Source of the DNA: Paludibacterium purpuratum | Lineage (GTDB): Bacteria > Pseudomonadota > Gammaproteobacteria > Burkholderiales > Chromobacteriaceae | Assembly: GCF_004363805.1 (NCBI RefSeq) | Contig: NZ_SNZP01000002.1 | Span: forward strand, 248,001 to 312,000 | Direction of reading: 5' to 3' | Length of the DNA stretch: 64,000 nt | Shown here: piece after piece, positions 47,457 to 55,341 of the stretch | Position numbering within the stretch: position 1 is the first letter of the stretch | Layout: each line of letters starts with the position of its first letter | Notes under the pieces: model-generated | Databases searched by the model: none | What the model saw: only the letters and a program-made list of their open reading frames with translations | What the model was told of the DNA's origin: nothing | Translations under genes and position numbers: made by a program

Positions 47457-47504
47457 TATTGATTGGAGTTCCGGGGTTGGCGCGGCGCCATTCGTCTTCG
47501 TCCA

Positions 47505-47714
47505 TCAGGCGGCCTCGCGCAGATCCTCGTAAGGCTCGATCTTCTCTCCAAGGTACACGACCCCGAGAACGGCTCGAACTGGCTTGGGCATCGGTCGGCC
47601 GGACTCGTACCGGCAACCGCCTGATTGAGTGATACCGATGCGGCCCCAAAAGTCGGTTTGGTTGAGGCCTAGTTGCTTGCGCAAAACGCGCGGGTCGAGT
47701 TTGGTCTGTTTCAT
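47505..47714 (-). CDS. Small HTH protein, paralogue of the host gene at 33111
   Basis: 69 aa, MKQTKLDPRVLRKQLGLNQT start, then GRIGITQSGGCRY and the basic GRPMPKPV. Nearly the same layout as residues 8-65 of the host HTH protein at 33111-33482, without its C-terminal extension. GGAG lies before the ATG. A tiny coupled frame (MDEDEWRRANPGTPINSR) follows at 47449-47505. Confidence 0.7.
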   Translation of the reverse strand: MKQTKLDPRVLRKQLGLNQTDFWGRIGITQSGGCRYESGRPMPKPVRAVLGVVYLGEKIEPYEDLREAA

Positions 47715-47787
47715 GCGTTTCTCCAGGCGTAAAAAATCCGGCGCGCGGCGGGTCAGTTGTTCCGTTTGGCCGAACTACTCGGCTGGG

Positions 47788-48165
47788 CTACGGGCGATTG
47801 TCTGTACCGCAGTTGCGGCAGGTGCCGCCGTAGTAGTCGTCGATCTTCATCAGTCGTCCGCAACCATGGCAGCGATAGGTTTCCGGTTTCAGCCGCTGCG
47901 GTTTGTGCAGTTCGATGCCAGATCCTGCCAATGCCTTGGCACGCCTCACATGCTGCATATCGACGGCTGGGCGAGTGTGAGCGTCGATATATGCCTTCGG
48001 CCATGGGATGTCGGATTCGCGTGCATTGTGCTTTGCCTGAGCCTCGGCATGGCTATAGACCTGCGCCTTGCTGACGTCAGTCGTGTAGCCGCCATCCTTT
48101 GCCCAAAACAGCATGTCGTTGCCAACGTACGAGCGTGAGTCCTGCAGGTAGAAGCCATCCATCAT
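47788..48165 (-). CDS. Phage protein with C-terminal zinc ribbon
   Basis: 125 aa, start MMDGFYLQDSRSYVGNDML with AAGGGCGG upstream. The first half resembles the YVGNDMLFWAKDGGYTTDVSKA pattern of small phage early proteins. The end CHGCGRLMKIDDYY...CRNCG is a four-Cys zinc ribbon. ATGA overlap with the preceding gene. Function unknown. Confidence 0.6.
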   Translation of the reverse strand: MMDGFYLQDSRSYVGNDMLFWAKDGGYTTDVSKAQVYSHAEAQAKHNARESDIPWPKAYIDAHTRPAVDMQHVRRAKALAGSGIELHKPQRLKPETYRCHGCGRLMKIDDYYGGTCRNCGTDNRP

Positions 48166-48824
48166 AAACCGCCCTTCAACTTGGCCGCGATGGCGCGGGC
48201 GCATGCCTCCTCGGGTGTGCTGCCTTGCCCGCAGGCTAATACCACGCGATCAGGATCATCTGCGTGCGGCTTGCTGCAAATCCAAGCCATCCAATCGGTG
48301 CGGCGGGTGTACGCAAGCTCGAAATAGCAGTACGGGTTTGCATCCAAATACTCAGTGTGGATGCCAATCAGCTTGCGGATTGGGTCGCCGGCCAGCGTCT
48401 GCGCGGGTTGCGCCAGTTCTGTCACCTCATGGCACTCCGGGCAGAGGATCATGCTTGCGTCGTGCTTGGGGTGAACGGTCTCTGAAAGAGGGCCGATCCA
48501 TCCGCACTCATCGCTGATGCATACGCGCCGTTCTTCTTGCGCCGTCAGCTCAACCTTCGGCGCGGCGCCGAGCATGGCTCGATATCCGTATACGGCGTTT
48601 GCCGAAATTCCACATTCAGCATATTGCGCGCCAGCTTGGCGCATTGATTCCGTTGGCTCTACGGGAACCAGCCTCCACCCATCCGGCACGCTCACCGGCT
48701 CGGGCGGGATGGCGGCGAGGATGGCGGGCAATGACAGTGGCAGTCTGTCAACGTCATCTGGATATGCAGCATCAACTGCTTTCATGACCGCCTCTGCAAT
48801 CTTCAATTCACGTTCCGTGTTCAT
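48162..48824 (-). CDS. Phage hypothetical protein
   Basis: 220 aa from the ATG at 48824 (GGGGAGAG upstream). The pattern VPDGWRLVPVEPTESMRQAGA is widespread in short phage early proteins. A central CxxC-like pair (CPECHEVTELAQ) and a C-terminal block (LACGQGSTPEEACARAIAAKLKG) typical of class-I phage early genes. Function unknown. Confidence 0.6.
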   Translation of the reverse strand: MNTERELKIAEAVMKAVDAAYPDDVDRLPLSLPAILAAIPPEPVSVPDGWRLVPVEPTESMRQAGAQYAECGISANAVYGYRAMLGAAPKVELTAQEERRVCISDECGWIGPLSETVHPKHDASMILCPECHEVTELAQPAQTLAGDPIRKLIGIHTEYLDANPYCYFELAYTRRTDWMAWICSKPHADDPDRVVLACGQGSTPEEACARAIAAKLKGGL

Positions 48825-49116
48825 GTCCGCTCTCCCCTTGTTCCGATTCATCGGCCTGAACGCTTAGGCGCTGATCCGATGGCAATAAGTCACCCCACAT
48901 TTCAATCAATATTTTCTCCGCTTCCTCTGGCGTCAACGGGTGTTGTTGCTCATCGGCCGGTGCACGCACAAGCGCCGGGATGAATTGATGCTGACATTCG
49001 CCGTCGAGGCCGCACTCGACCATGCCGGTGATGATGTACTGGCACATGCCGGTCTGCCGGCCACGCTGAAACAGGCCGTGAACATCACAATGAGGTCGGT
49101 TACTCACGATCTTCAT
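48808..49116 (-). CDS. Phage hypothetical protein
   Basis: 102 aa, five Cys or His-rich positions in the first 45 residues (CDVHGLFQRGRQTGMCQY, CGLDGECQH), an acidic tail. Overlaps the next gene by 17 bases. Possible zinc-binding protein of unknown role. Confidence 0.5.
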   Translation of the reverse strand: MKIVSNRPHCDVHGLFQRGRQTGMCQYIITGMVECGLDGECQHQFIPALVRAPADEQQHPLTPEEAEKILIEMWGDLLPSDQRLSVQADESEQGESGHEHGT

Positions 49117-49249
49117 CCTCCAAATACTCTTCCTCAGGCTCTTCGACGACCTGGTTATTGATGGCGCCGCAGGATAGGCAGAGGGTGTGCGTCAGGTTGC
49201 TCATCGGCCCTTGCCACTCAACGAGGCCACCGCAGGATGCGCAGATCAT
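49100..49249 (-). CDS. Small zinc-ribbon protein, 49 aa
   Basis: MICASCGGLVEW...LCLSCGAINN: two CxxC pairs 21 residues apart, then an acidic tail. AAGGGAA before the ATG at 49249. Overlaps both neighbours, as expected of a packed phage operon. Confidence 0.6.
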   Translation of the reverse strand: MICASCGGLVEWQGPMSNLTHTLCLSCGAINNQVVEEPEEEYLEDEDRE

Positions 49250-49473
49250 TTCCCTTGCTCCATCGGTGCGGCGCGGCCGGTCTTCCACGCCTCGCTCTCG
49301 GCCCGTAACTCGACATAGATTTCGTCGCGAGTTTTGGGTTGGCCATCGGCGTTTCGGTTGAACGGGTTCAGCGTCTGGAAGAAAGTCTTGGTTTGGCTAC
49401 GGCGCTTGCCGGTCGCTGGGTCTTTCCATGTCCGCGTAGCCGTAAGCGTTACCTTCACGAAGGTCTGTCGCAT
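49246..49473 (-). CDS. Phage hypothetical protein, 75 aa
   Basis: MRQTFVKVTLTATRTWKDPA start with GAGGGGAAG upstream. Basic, beta-rich first half. Start codon adjoins the stop of the previous gene. No family recognised. Confidence 0.55.
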   Translation of the reverse strand: MRQTFVKVTLTATRTWKDPATGKRRSQTKTFFQTLNPFNRNADGQPKTRDEIYVELRAESEAWKTGRAAPMEQGK

Positions 49474-49922
49474 CACTTCCCCTCCCTCAGTGCGGCGCGG
49501 GCTTGCCATGCGGCAAACATGCTTTCATGGAATTTTTCAAACCCGGAACCTTGAACCCACTTTTCAAACTCCGCCAGTTCCCGCACCTCGTCGTATCCCG
49601 GCAGCACGGGGGCGGCGTAGACGGCGAATGCCTCCTTGTTGTCCGGCTCGGCCACTTCCAGCCAATCGTGCCCTTCGGCATCCTGTCCGTCAGGGGATAC
49701 GCGGAATGCGTGACACTCTGCCAAATGCGCCACCGGATCAACCGGCATCACCTTGGCGATGATGGCGTCGGGGGCGATAGCACGGATACGTTCTGCGTCT
49801 CTCTCCGCGATGAACTTTTCTCGCCGGTCTCCACGAACCATAGCGTGCATCTCGCAAGATGACGCCGCCTCTTCCAACGCCGCCCGCACCAGGGCTTCGG
49901 CGCCATACACGGGCGTGTTCAT
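49473..49922 (-). CDS. Phage hypothetical protein, 149 aa
   Basis: Charged helical N-half (RGDRREKFIAERDAERIRAI), C-terminal half ending in EKWVQGSGFEKFHESMFAAWQARAAL, a motif shared by many phage early proteins. Function unknown. Confidence 0.55.
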   Translation of the reverse strand: MNTPVYGAEALVRAALEEAASSCEMHAMVRGDRREKFIAERDAERIRAIAPDAIIAKVMPVDPVAHLAECHAFRVSPDGQDAEGHDWLEVAEPDNKEAFAVYAAPVLPGYDEVRELAEFEKWVQGSGFEKFHESMFAAWQARAALREGK

Positions 49923-50008
49923 CGCTCATCGTCCTTATGATCTAACCAGCGTTTCCAGGCCATCAGGCAGAAGAACCCCAAGAGAATTAGTGCGTCCCAG
50001 CCGTTCAT
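49919..50008 (-). CDS. 29-aa membrane peptide
   Basis: MNGWDALILLGFFCLMAWKR then WLDHKDDER: one membrane span with a charged C-terminus. Its ATG overlaps the stop of the 36-aa peptide gene and its stop overlaps the next ATG, both 4-base couplings, which argues that it is translated. Confidence 0.5.
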   Translation of the reverse strand: MNGWDALILLGFFCLMAWKRWLDHKDDER

Positions 50009-50115
50009 AGCTCGTCCTCAATCAGTTTCCGGCCGGCGCCGTGGAGTTCGTCCAGAGTGGTGCGACCGATGGCCTGCAGGCGCAGAAAGCCGTACAGCTC
50101 AGTCAGGTAGCACAT
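50005..50115 (-). CDS. 36-aa peptide, paralogue of 44411-44521
   Basis: MCYLTELYGFLRLQAIGRTT plus 16 residues, GGTGG before the ATG at 50115. Same length and pattern as the peptide after the reverse transcriptase. Overlaps the genes on both sides. Confidence 0.5.
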   Translation of the reverse strand: MCYLTELYGFLRLQAIGRTTLDELHGAGRKLIEDEL

Positions 50116-50377
50116 ACACATCCACCTTTCCGGTACCTCGGCACACCTGACACGGCTTGTTACGCTTGCCGCCAGAGCCGAAGCATGCCGGGCAACCTTT
50201 GATTCCCTTGGCCGGCGCATACTGCGGCGACATGGCGGCTAACTCGTCCTGCAGCACCTCGGCAGCCATCACCGCACGCTTGGCGCAACTGGTCAGTTGC
50301 TCAACGCTCGGATCGGTCAACCTAGCGATCAGATCGAGGTAGTGCTCTTTGGCGACCTCTTGGGCAATCGGAAGCAT
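50099..50377 (-). CDS. DnaJ-type zinc-finger phage protein
   Basis: 92 aa. C-terminal CPACFGSGGKRNKPCQVCRGTG is a CxxCxGxG-type zinc finger as in DnaJ; helical N-half. Begins at the stop of the preceding gene. Function unknown. Confidence 0.6.
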   Translation of the reverse strand: MLPIAQEVAKEHYLDLIARLTDPSVEQLTSCAKRAVMAAEVLQDELAAMSPQYAPAKGIKGCPACFGSGGKRNKPCQVCRGTGKVDVYVLPD

Positions 50378-50823
50378 TACGCCGCCCTCCTCACCAAGTT
50401 GATGACGTTGTCGCGGCTCTCGGCCGGTAGCTGAGCGATCGCCAGCGCAGCCTCCAACTCGTCGATACGCCGGTCTGCTGCCTCGAGCTGAGCCTCCAAC
50501 TGATCCGCCTGCTCTGCGCGTGCGGCCAGATCGGTATTGCGCCGGCCGAGTTCGTCGACCTGATCCTGAAAACGTAGCAATTCCGCCTGCATTTCGTTGC
50601 CGTCGCGCAAGATGGTCACCTGGTGCTTGAGCTGAACAATTTCCTTGTCCATGCCCTGAATGCGCTGCCAGTATTCACGCAAGACGTCGCCACGACCGTC
50701 ATAGGCCGCGCGCATCGCGGCGTGCATGCCCTTCTCGCGCACAAGCGCAGCGCGCAAGCGCTCGATGAAGCTGGCGTCGTTACTGGCTTCGACTTCGGTT
50801 TCAATCACGATGATGGGGATCAT
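50377..50823 (-). CDS. Coiled-coil phage protein
   Basis: 148 aa. Residues 50-130 are a long coiled coil rich in Glu, Gln and Leu (EIVQLKHQV, QADQLEAQLEAADRRIDELE). No signal or membrane span. An inverted repeat GCCCCGC/GCGGGGC lies before it (50853-50870). Confidence 0.55.
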   Translation of the reverse strand: MIPIIVIETEVEASNDASFIERLRAALVREKGMHAAMRAAYDGRGDVLREYWQRIQGMDKEIVQLKHQVTILRDGNEMQAELLRFQDQVDELGRRNTDLAARAEQADQLEAQLEAADRRIDELEAALAIAQLPAESRDNVINLVRRAA

Positions 50824-50874
50824 GGAACTTCCCTCAGAAATGGACAGCCCCGCACTTGGCGGGGCCGTTGTTGG

Positions 50875-51345
50875 TCAGGCGGCGAGCTGGCCGCCGGTAG
50901 AGTCGTCGAACAGTGCGGGCTGGTCGGGCTCGCCGTCTAGGGCGTCGCCAACTTTCAGGAAGTCGGAGCCATCCTCGATCACGATCATGACCGTGCGCTC
51001 CGCGTAGTTCGCCAGCTCGTGCGCTTCGTCGCAGTTGACCATGGTCAGTTGGGCTTTGACGCCGTCGGGCTTGAATTGCACCGTCTCGACCGCGGCGCGG
51101 AAATTCACGCGGTTTCCGGCAGCGATGCAGACGACCGCTTTGCGGACTGCCGATTCGCAGGACAGGTGCACCTGGCGTAGAACGTTCTCTTGCTCGCGCT
51201 CGGACAAGCCAGCCCAGGTGACTGCCATTTCCCTCATGGGCTTGGTCGCGGCCTTGATCAGTTCGCCCAGCAAGAATTCCTGAGCGACTTCGTTTTCTTC
51301 AACGGTGCGGTCATGCAGCTGGTCGATGATGGCGTTTTCGGACAT
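50875..51345 (-). CDS. Phage hypothetical protein of the recombination cluster
   Basis: 156 aa from the ATG at 51345 (GGAGAG upstream). Helical N-part (MSENAIIDQLHDRTVEENEV) and a beta-rich centre. It lies after recT and may act with it; no family recognised with certainty. Overlaps the next gene by 35 bases. Confidence 0.5.
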   Translation of the reverse strand: MSENAIIDQLHDRTVEENEVAQEFLLGELIKAATKPMREMAVTWAGLSEREQENVLRQVHLSCESAVRKAVVCIAAGNRVNFRAAVETVQFKPDGVKAQLTMVNCDEAHELANYAERTVMIVIEDGSDFLKVGDALDGEPDQPALFDDSTGGQLAA

Positions 51346-51562
51346 GTGTGCTCTCCAAATTGTTGGCAATGCGTTCAAGGTGATGGCGCTGCAATGCACT
51401 CAGGTGCATGTTGTCGCCGTAGGATTTGTGGCGATCGATCATGTCGCCGATGAAAGTCCGATCCCAGTCGCTGGAGGCGTTGTTGAAGGCGTCAGCCAGA
51501 AGGGACCGGAATTTCTGCGGCTCGTAGCAGAGGCTGACCGGCTTGCTGAGCGTGATGGCCAT
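51311..51562 (-). CDS. Phage hypothetical protein, 83 aa
   Basis: MAITLSKPVSLCYEPQKFRS start, basic C-terminus with His and Arg (STHVRKRHHRPAA). It starts on the recT stop. Function unknown. Confidence 0.5.
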   Translation of the reverse strand: MAITLSKPVSLCYEPQKFRSLLADAFNNASSDWDRTFIGDMIDRHKSYGDNMHLSALQRHHLERIANNLESTHVRKRHHRPAA

Positions 51563-52692
51563 TACATCGTCTCGCGCCGGTCATTGACTGCGTCGTAAAC
51601 CTCTTGCGCCAGTGCGTCCGGCAGTTCACGGGCCTCATCAGCGATCAGATTCAAGGTGTCATCATCGTTCGCCGACTGCGCGCGGCCGATCAGTTCCTCT
51701 TTCTTCTGCGCCAAGCCCTTGAGGTATGCCGTGCGCGCTGAGTACGCCTGCAGCGCTTCGGCGGCGTCCTGCCCGTGCGTCAGATCCTTGATCTTCTCTT
51801 TGGCGGCATGCAGATCAGCGCCGCCGGCAGCCTTGGCGATCATGCCGACCACCTCGGCCAGAAGCCCTGGATTGCGCGGATCGGCCGCCGGCGAAACATC
51901 GACGGGCGGCTGCTCGGCGCGCGTACCAATCTTCGACTTGAGCGTCGCGGTACGTGATGCGCGAGACGGTGCGGCCTGCTCTTGGTATTCACCCGCCGGC
52001 GTGATGTCGTGTTCTCGTTCTGTTTCAGTCAACTCGTCTGGCGTGTAGACGCCCAGCAGCACGTCTGGGCAGTGCAGGCGCGCCCAGCGCTTTGCCGCAA
52101 GATATGCGAGTTGCTGCTTGGGATCCTGCCCCCACAATGGCGAGTTCCGGACGCCTGCTTGGCTAAGAAGGAGATCCAGCACGCGCGGCTCACTCTCGCC
52201 ACGGATCGTCGCCCAGACTTTGACGCCCAACCCCTTTTCATCGGCCAGCGACCAGTCTTTGACGATGCGCTTTTCATCTGGATTGTTCTTGGCCGGCACC
52301 TCTTTGAAACGGCCGATCACCCTGGCCCACTCGCCGTACCACTCATAGTTGAGACGGCCGACAATGGGCGCGCGCGTGTTCAGCACGGCCGTGACAAGCT
52401 GAGCCTCATACCCCAAGACGCCGTTGACGAGGTGCGTTTTCTGCGCGACGGCAAAGGGGTTCATCTGCCATTGCATGGACTGCATGATCACCGCCATGCA
52501 ATCACCGGCATTGCCTCGAAGGTGCGCGGGGATAGTCGACTTTCCGGTCGCCATTACGGAAGCTACGCGCATCATGCTGTCGAAACTATTGGTGTCCAGT
52601 ACCAGGGCGGCGGTACTTGTCGCCGGACCGTCGTAGCGCGGCGCCAGGCCGGCGCTATCGCCAACCTCGGCCAGTTGAGTATTTTGATTCAC
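51562..52692 (-). CDS. recT: RecT-family single-strand annealing protein
   Basis: 376 aa. Core RecT pattern: IMQSMQWQMNPFAVAQKTHLVNG, GYEAQLVTAVLN and AGVRNSPLWGQDPKQQLAYLAAKRWAR. Pairs with the exonuclease to recombine linear phage DNA. It starts with GTG at 52692, overlapping the exonuclease stop (GTGA). The C-terminal 130 residues are a variable, mostly helical extension. Confidence 0.9.
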   Translation of the reverse strand: MNQNTQLAEVGDSAGLAPRYDGPATSTAALVLDTNSFDSMMRVASVMATGKSTIPAHLRGNAGDCMAVIMQSMQWQMNPFAVAQKTHLVNGVLGYEAQLVTAVLNTRAPIVGRLNYEWYGEWARVIGRFKEVPAKNNPDEKRIVKDWSLADEKGLGVKVWATIRGESEPRVLDLLLSQAGVRNSPLWGQDPKQQLAYLAAKRWARLHCPDVLLGVYTPDELTETEREHDITPAGEYQEQAAPSRASRTATLKSKIGTRAEQPPVDVSPAADPRNPGLLAEVVGMIAKAAGGADLHAAKEKIKDLTHGQDAAEALQAYSARTAYLKGLAQKKEELIGRAQSANDDDTLNLIADEARELPDALAQEVYDAVNDRRETM

Positions 52693-53630
52693 GCTGCTTT
52701 CTCCTTGGATTTCTTGAACCGGAAGTCGATGTAGGTGACGGCGTCGACGGCATAGGCGCCGCGCTGTACCGCCTTGCGGGTAAACTGCGCACCGTCCGGC
52801 AGGTGGCCGACGGCGGCCTCGCCCATCAGATGCAGAAGGTGATTCTTCGCGCCGTCGGCGACGCCTTCATAGAACTTGACCTGCTCTTTCGCGTCCGCCA
52901 TCACGCGCTGCCAGTGGAGCGCCGCATCCGGCAGCTCGATTTCCTGACCATTGGTGCCCGGGTACAGCTTTGCCAGTACGCCGGCGGTCGTTGCGTGGTC
53001 GTAGTCCGGCGCCGGCGCGTTGCCGGATGTGACACGCGCCCAGAACTCGGCCTCGCGGGCGATCATTTCCTCAATCAGCTCGTTGTCGCGCTGAATGTGG
53101 TAGATGCGGAACTCCGGCCCGGACAGCAGGACGGCCAGGTCGCATATTTCAGCGTCAGTCACGGCCAGGTAGTGCTGGCACTGCGCCAGGTAGGACATAG
53201 GCACCTCGTCGGTACCGTCCGGTCCCCACAGCTCCTTGTCGACGAACCGGCCGAGCGCGGTCTTGCACTCGAGCAGATGGTTGGTGCGGATCTGGCCCTT
53301 GAACTGCGGCCGCTTGTCGCCTTGCCAGACGAGCCGATCGAGGTTACCCAGGATGAAGCCGTGTTCCGGGTGGCGGAGCATCGTGTTGCAGCGCTCTACC
53401 TTGTTGCCGCTGCGGCGCGCGTATTCCTGGGCGACCACATCTTCGAGCAGGTTGCCGAACAGCACCGACTCTTTCTCGCTGATGTCGTCCGGCTCGATCT
53501 CGCCGCGCTTCTCCAGGTAGAGCTGGAACTCGGTCTTGTACGGGTTGACGCCCAGCACGGTACCGGCATCGGATCCGCCGATCCCGGTATTGCGCAGCGC
53601 CAGCCACTCGTCGCGGGTAATTGCGTTCAT
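52689..53630 (-). CDS. YqaJ-type lambda-exonuclease-like nuclease
   Basis: 313 aa from the ATG at 53630 (GAGGAA upstream). N-terminal RNTGIGGSDAGTVLGVNPYKT is the YqaJ start motif. Metal-binding residues lie in FGNLLEDVVAQEY, GNLDRLVW and LLECKTA, with the QCQHYLAV helix after them. Degrades one strand of linear DNA for RecT-mediated annealing. Confidence 0.9.
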   Translation of the reverse strand: MNAITRDEWLALRNTGIGGSDAGTVLGVNPYKTEFQLYLEKRGEIEPDDISEKESVLFGNLLEDVVAQEYARRSGNKVERCNTMLRHPEHGFILGNLDRLVWQGDKRPQFKGQIRTNHLLECKTALGRFVDKELWGPDGTDEVPMSYLAQCQHYLAVTDAEICDLAVLLSGPEFRIYHIQRDNELIEEMIAREAEFWARVTSGNAPAPDYDHATTAGVLAKLYPGTNGQEIELPDAALHWQRVMADAKEQVKFYEGVADGAKNHLLHLMGEAAVGHLPDGAQFTRKAVQRGAYAVDAVTYIDFRFKKSKEKAA

Positions 53631-53637
53631 GATTTCC

Positions 53638-54009
53638 TCATGCAGATAGTCGGTCTTGATATTCCATGTGCTCGGCCGCGCGTTCACAGGCGTGCAGCAC
53701 CTCTTGTTCTTCGCGCCAGGTGCCCATAAAGGCGATCAGCTCGTCACCACCAAGCAGATCTGTCACATCGACCGCGCTGTCGGTCAGAAACACGCTCTCG
53801 AGCACGAACGGTGTGTCGTCGCCGAACTCGCCGGCCACCACCAGTTCCCAGCCGTCGAAATTGACGCGGTAGTGGTGGGCGCTGGTCTTGCGCCGCCCCG
53901 CCACATTGAAGTCGGCGATGTTCGCCGCTTCGGACTCGACGGCGGCGACATCACCCTTGGCAAAAGCCTGAAGCAGCCGCTCGGCTGCCAGAACGATTTT
54001 CAGGTTCAT
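53638..54009 (-). CDS. Phage hypothetical protein, 123 aa
   Basis: Start MNLKIVLAAERLLQAFAKGD. Acidic, with a central beta block (HHYRVNFDGWELVVAGEF). Immediately upstream of the exonuclease in the operon. No family recognised. Confidence 0.5.
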   Translation of the reverse strand: MNLKIVLAAERLLQAFAKGDVAAVESEAANIADFNVAGRRKTSAHHYRVNFDGWELVVAGEFGDDTPFVLESVFLTDSAVDVTDLLGGDELIAFMGTWREEQEVLHACERAAEHMEYQDRLSA

Positions 54010-54011
54010 GG

Positions 54012-54140
54012 TCAGTACCACCCGATCAGTTGCAGGCCGGCGAAGAAGGTGATCGCAACGCACATCAGTGCCATGGAAAACGCGAAGGACTTGGCCACGA
54101 CGGCCAGGAAGTCGCGAAAGTCAGCGAACAAGGGGGTCAT
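54012..54140 (-). CDS. 42-aa membrane protein
   Basis: MTPLFADFRDFLAVVAKSFA then a hydrophobic stretch (FSMALMCVAITFFAGLQLI). GGAG nine bases before the ATG. One membrane span with cytoplasmic N-terminus likely. Too short for most gene finders. Confidence 0.5.
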   Translation of the reverse strand: MTPLFADFRDFLAVVAKSFAFSMALMCVAITFFAGLQLIGWY

Positions 54141-54142
54141 GA

Positions 54143-54247
54143 TCAGTTGCTCCAGTGCTGGGCCAGGCCGATCGCCAGAAAAAAGCCGGCGCTCAACAGC
54201 ACGCCGGCAACGGTTTGCTTCAGGATGAAGAGAAGGCGCGCTTTCAT
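54143..54247 (-). CDS. 34-aa membrane peptide
   Basis: MKARLLFILKQTVAGVLLSA and a further hydrophobic stretch to HWSN. AGAGGTGG before the ATG, which overlaps the previous stop. One membrane span. Confidence 0.5.
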   Translation of the reverse strand: MKARLLFILKQTVAGVLLSAGFFLAIGLAQHWSN

Positions 54248-54399
54248 CACGCCACCTCTTTGGTGGTGGCCGGCTTTACCAACTGGATGACGCGCGGGCC
54301 GCCACGCGTGCGGATGGCCACCAGCCCGGTGGCTTGCTCGACGGCGCGCACCGCGGCGGGGCTGTGCGAGCACGCCGGGTGCAAAATCACTTTTGACAT
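54247..54399 (-). CDS. Small phage protein, 50 aa
   Basis: MSKVILHPACSHSPAAVRAV start with a perfect AGGAGGT site. Basic beta-rich centre (IRTRGGPRVIQLVKPA). Function unknown. First gene after the terminator at 54416-54438. Confidence 0.55.
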   Translation of the reverse strand: MSKVILHPACSHSPAAVRAVEQATGLVAIRTRGGPRVIQLVKPATTKEVA

Positions 54400-54415
54400 G
54401 GTGACCTCCTGAATG

Positions 54416-54438
54416 AAAAAGCCCGCGGGTTGGCGGGC
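54416..54438 (-). terminator. Intrinsic terminator in the left operon
   Basis: 6-bp stem GCCCGC/GCGGGC (54421-54426 with 54433-54438) followed on the minus strand by TTTTTC. It lies before all recombination genes, so these need readthrough or antitermination. Confidence 0.7.
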
Positions 54439-54569
54439 AAAGGGTCTTGCTAGAGAAACAGAGGGAATGAGCTGCAGACGCAGCGGTCAGGGGCCGACAC
54501 CGAAATTGCCCATGTCTGCCAACGATGATCAAATCGCCAGCCCCTGGCCGATGCATCGCATCGGGCCGG

Positions 54570-54821
54570 TTACACCTTCCGGCGCGCTTTAGGCGGTCGC
54601 CTCCCGGCGGCGCTGCGCTGTTGTCGCGTGTTCAACCTACCTACGTACAACCATACCGGCGAACGGCCGGCGCGCTGGTGGGATACCCACCCGGAAACAC
54701 ATGGTTTGATGTGCTTTCGGGTAACTACCCCGGTCGGCATCAGGCTACCCCTGTGAGGGCTGCCGACTGCTGTAGCGAACTTCGAGCGATTGGGACAGTT
54801 CGCACGCCCCGAAGCGGTCAC
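54570..54821 (-). CDS. Possible Ash-like phage protein
   Basis: 83 codons from a GTG, or 56 from the ATG at 54740. The segment HQRAGRSPVWLYVGRLNTRQ recalls sequences found near ash/icd-like genes in P4-like and lambdoid phages; this is from memory and uncertain. Very basic, no ribosome site. The DNA may instead be mainly a structured RNA. Confidence 0.35.
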   Translation of the reverse strand: MTASGRANCPNRSKFATAVGSPHRGSLMPTGVVTRKHIKPCVSGWVSHQRAGRSPVWLYVGRLNTRQQRSAAGRRPPKARRKV

Positions 54822-54869
54822 GCCTTGCGGCGTCCCGGTGCTCGTCCCTGGTCTGCGTTGCTACACACT

Positions 54870-54952
54870 GTTTAGCCGCTTCACGGGGATTGCCCGCAAC
54901 CGGCCAGGCTCCCGAATCACTTGGCGTCGTTCATCGGGTAAAGCGGCTAAAC
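54870..54952. repeat. Long-range inverted repeat in the left leader
   Basis: GTTTAGCCGCTT (54870-54881) and AAGCGGCTAAAC (54941-54952) are perfect 12-base complements with 59 bases between. With the ash-like frame next to it, this resembles the complementary blocks of P4-type immunity RNA. The wider region 54440-55164 has no other convincing gene. Confidence 0.4.
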
Positions 54953-55164
54953 GGTGCCGCCTCGAGTGAAGCGGCGCGCCGGGCTTTCCCCGGCCGTTTG
55001 CATATGAGCCTCCGTCGAGTTGGTTACGCGGTCTATGGCGTCCGCGCTGCCTTGGAAATGTTGCCGGTCTTTGCCGGCTGTCAGGGAAACTGTGTCTTAA
55101 AGTCGAACTATCTTTCCCATTCCCGACTGATCGGAGCTTTGGTCAGGCGCCCGCGTGTCGGGCA

Positions 55165-55341
55165 TCAATCCTTGATACATATGTGGTGCCCTTTCTGAAC
55201 CGTACTACCCGCTTGGCTTTCAATTGCCTTTGCTGCCGTTTCGCAAGCCTGAACGGTGTTGAAGCGGATACTGGTTATTGCCACATCGTCGTTGTGGCTC
55301 ATCATTCCGGCGTGAAGCCAGATGATTAGAACGTATGCCAT
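55165..55341 (-). CDS. Small phage protein, 58 aa
   Basis: MAYVLIIWLHAGMMSHNDDV start with AGGAG upstream; a short hydrophobic start, then a domain with one Cys pair (C at the middle and near the end, CIKD). First clear gene after the leftward promoter. Confidence 0.6.
   Translation of the reverse strand: MAYVLIIWLHAGMMSHNDDVAITSIRFNTVQACETAAKAIESQAGSTVQKGHHICIKD

Noticed and set aside
54525-54875. 117-codon plus-strand frame
   Set aside because: No ribosome site, runs against the operon and overlaps the inverted repeat and ash-like frame; composition is that of GC-rich noncoding DNA.
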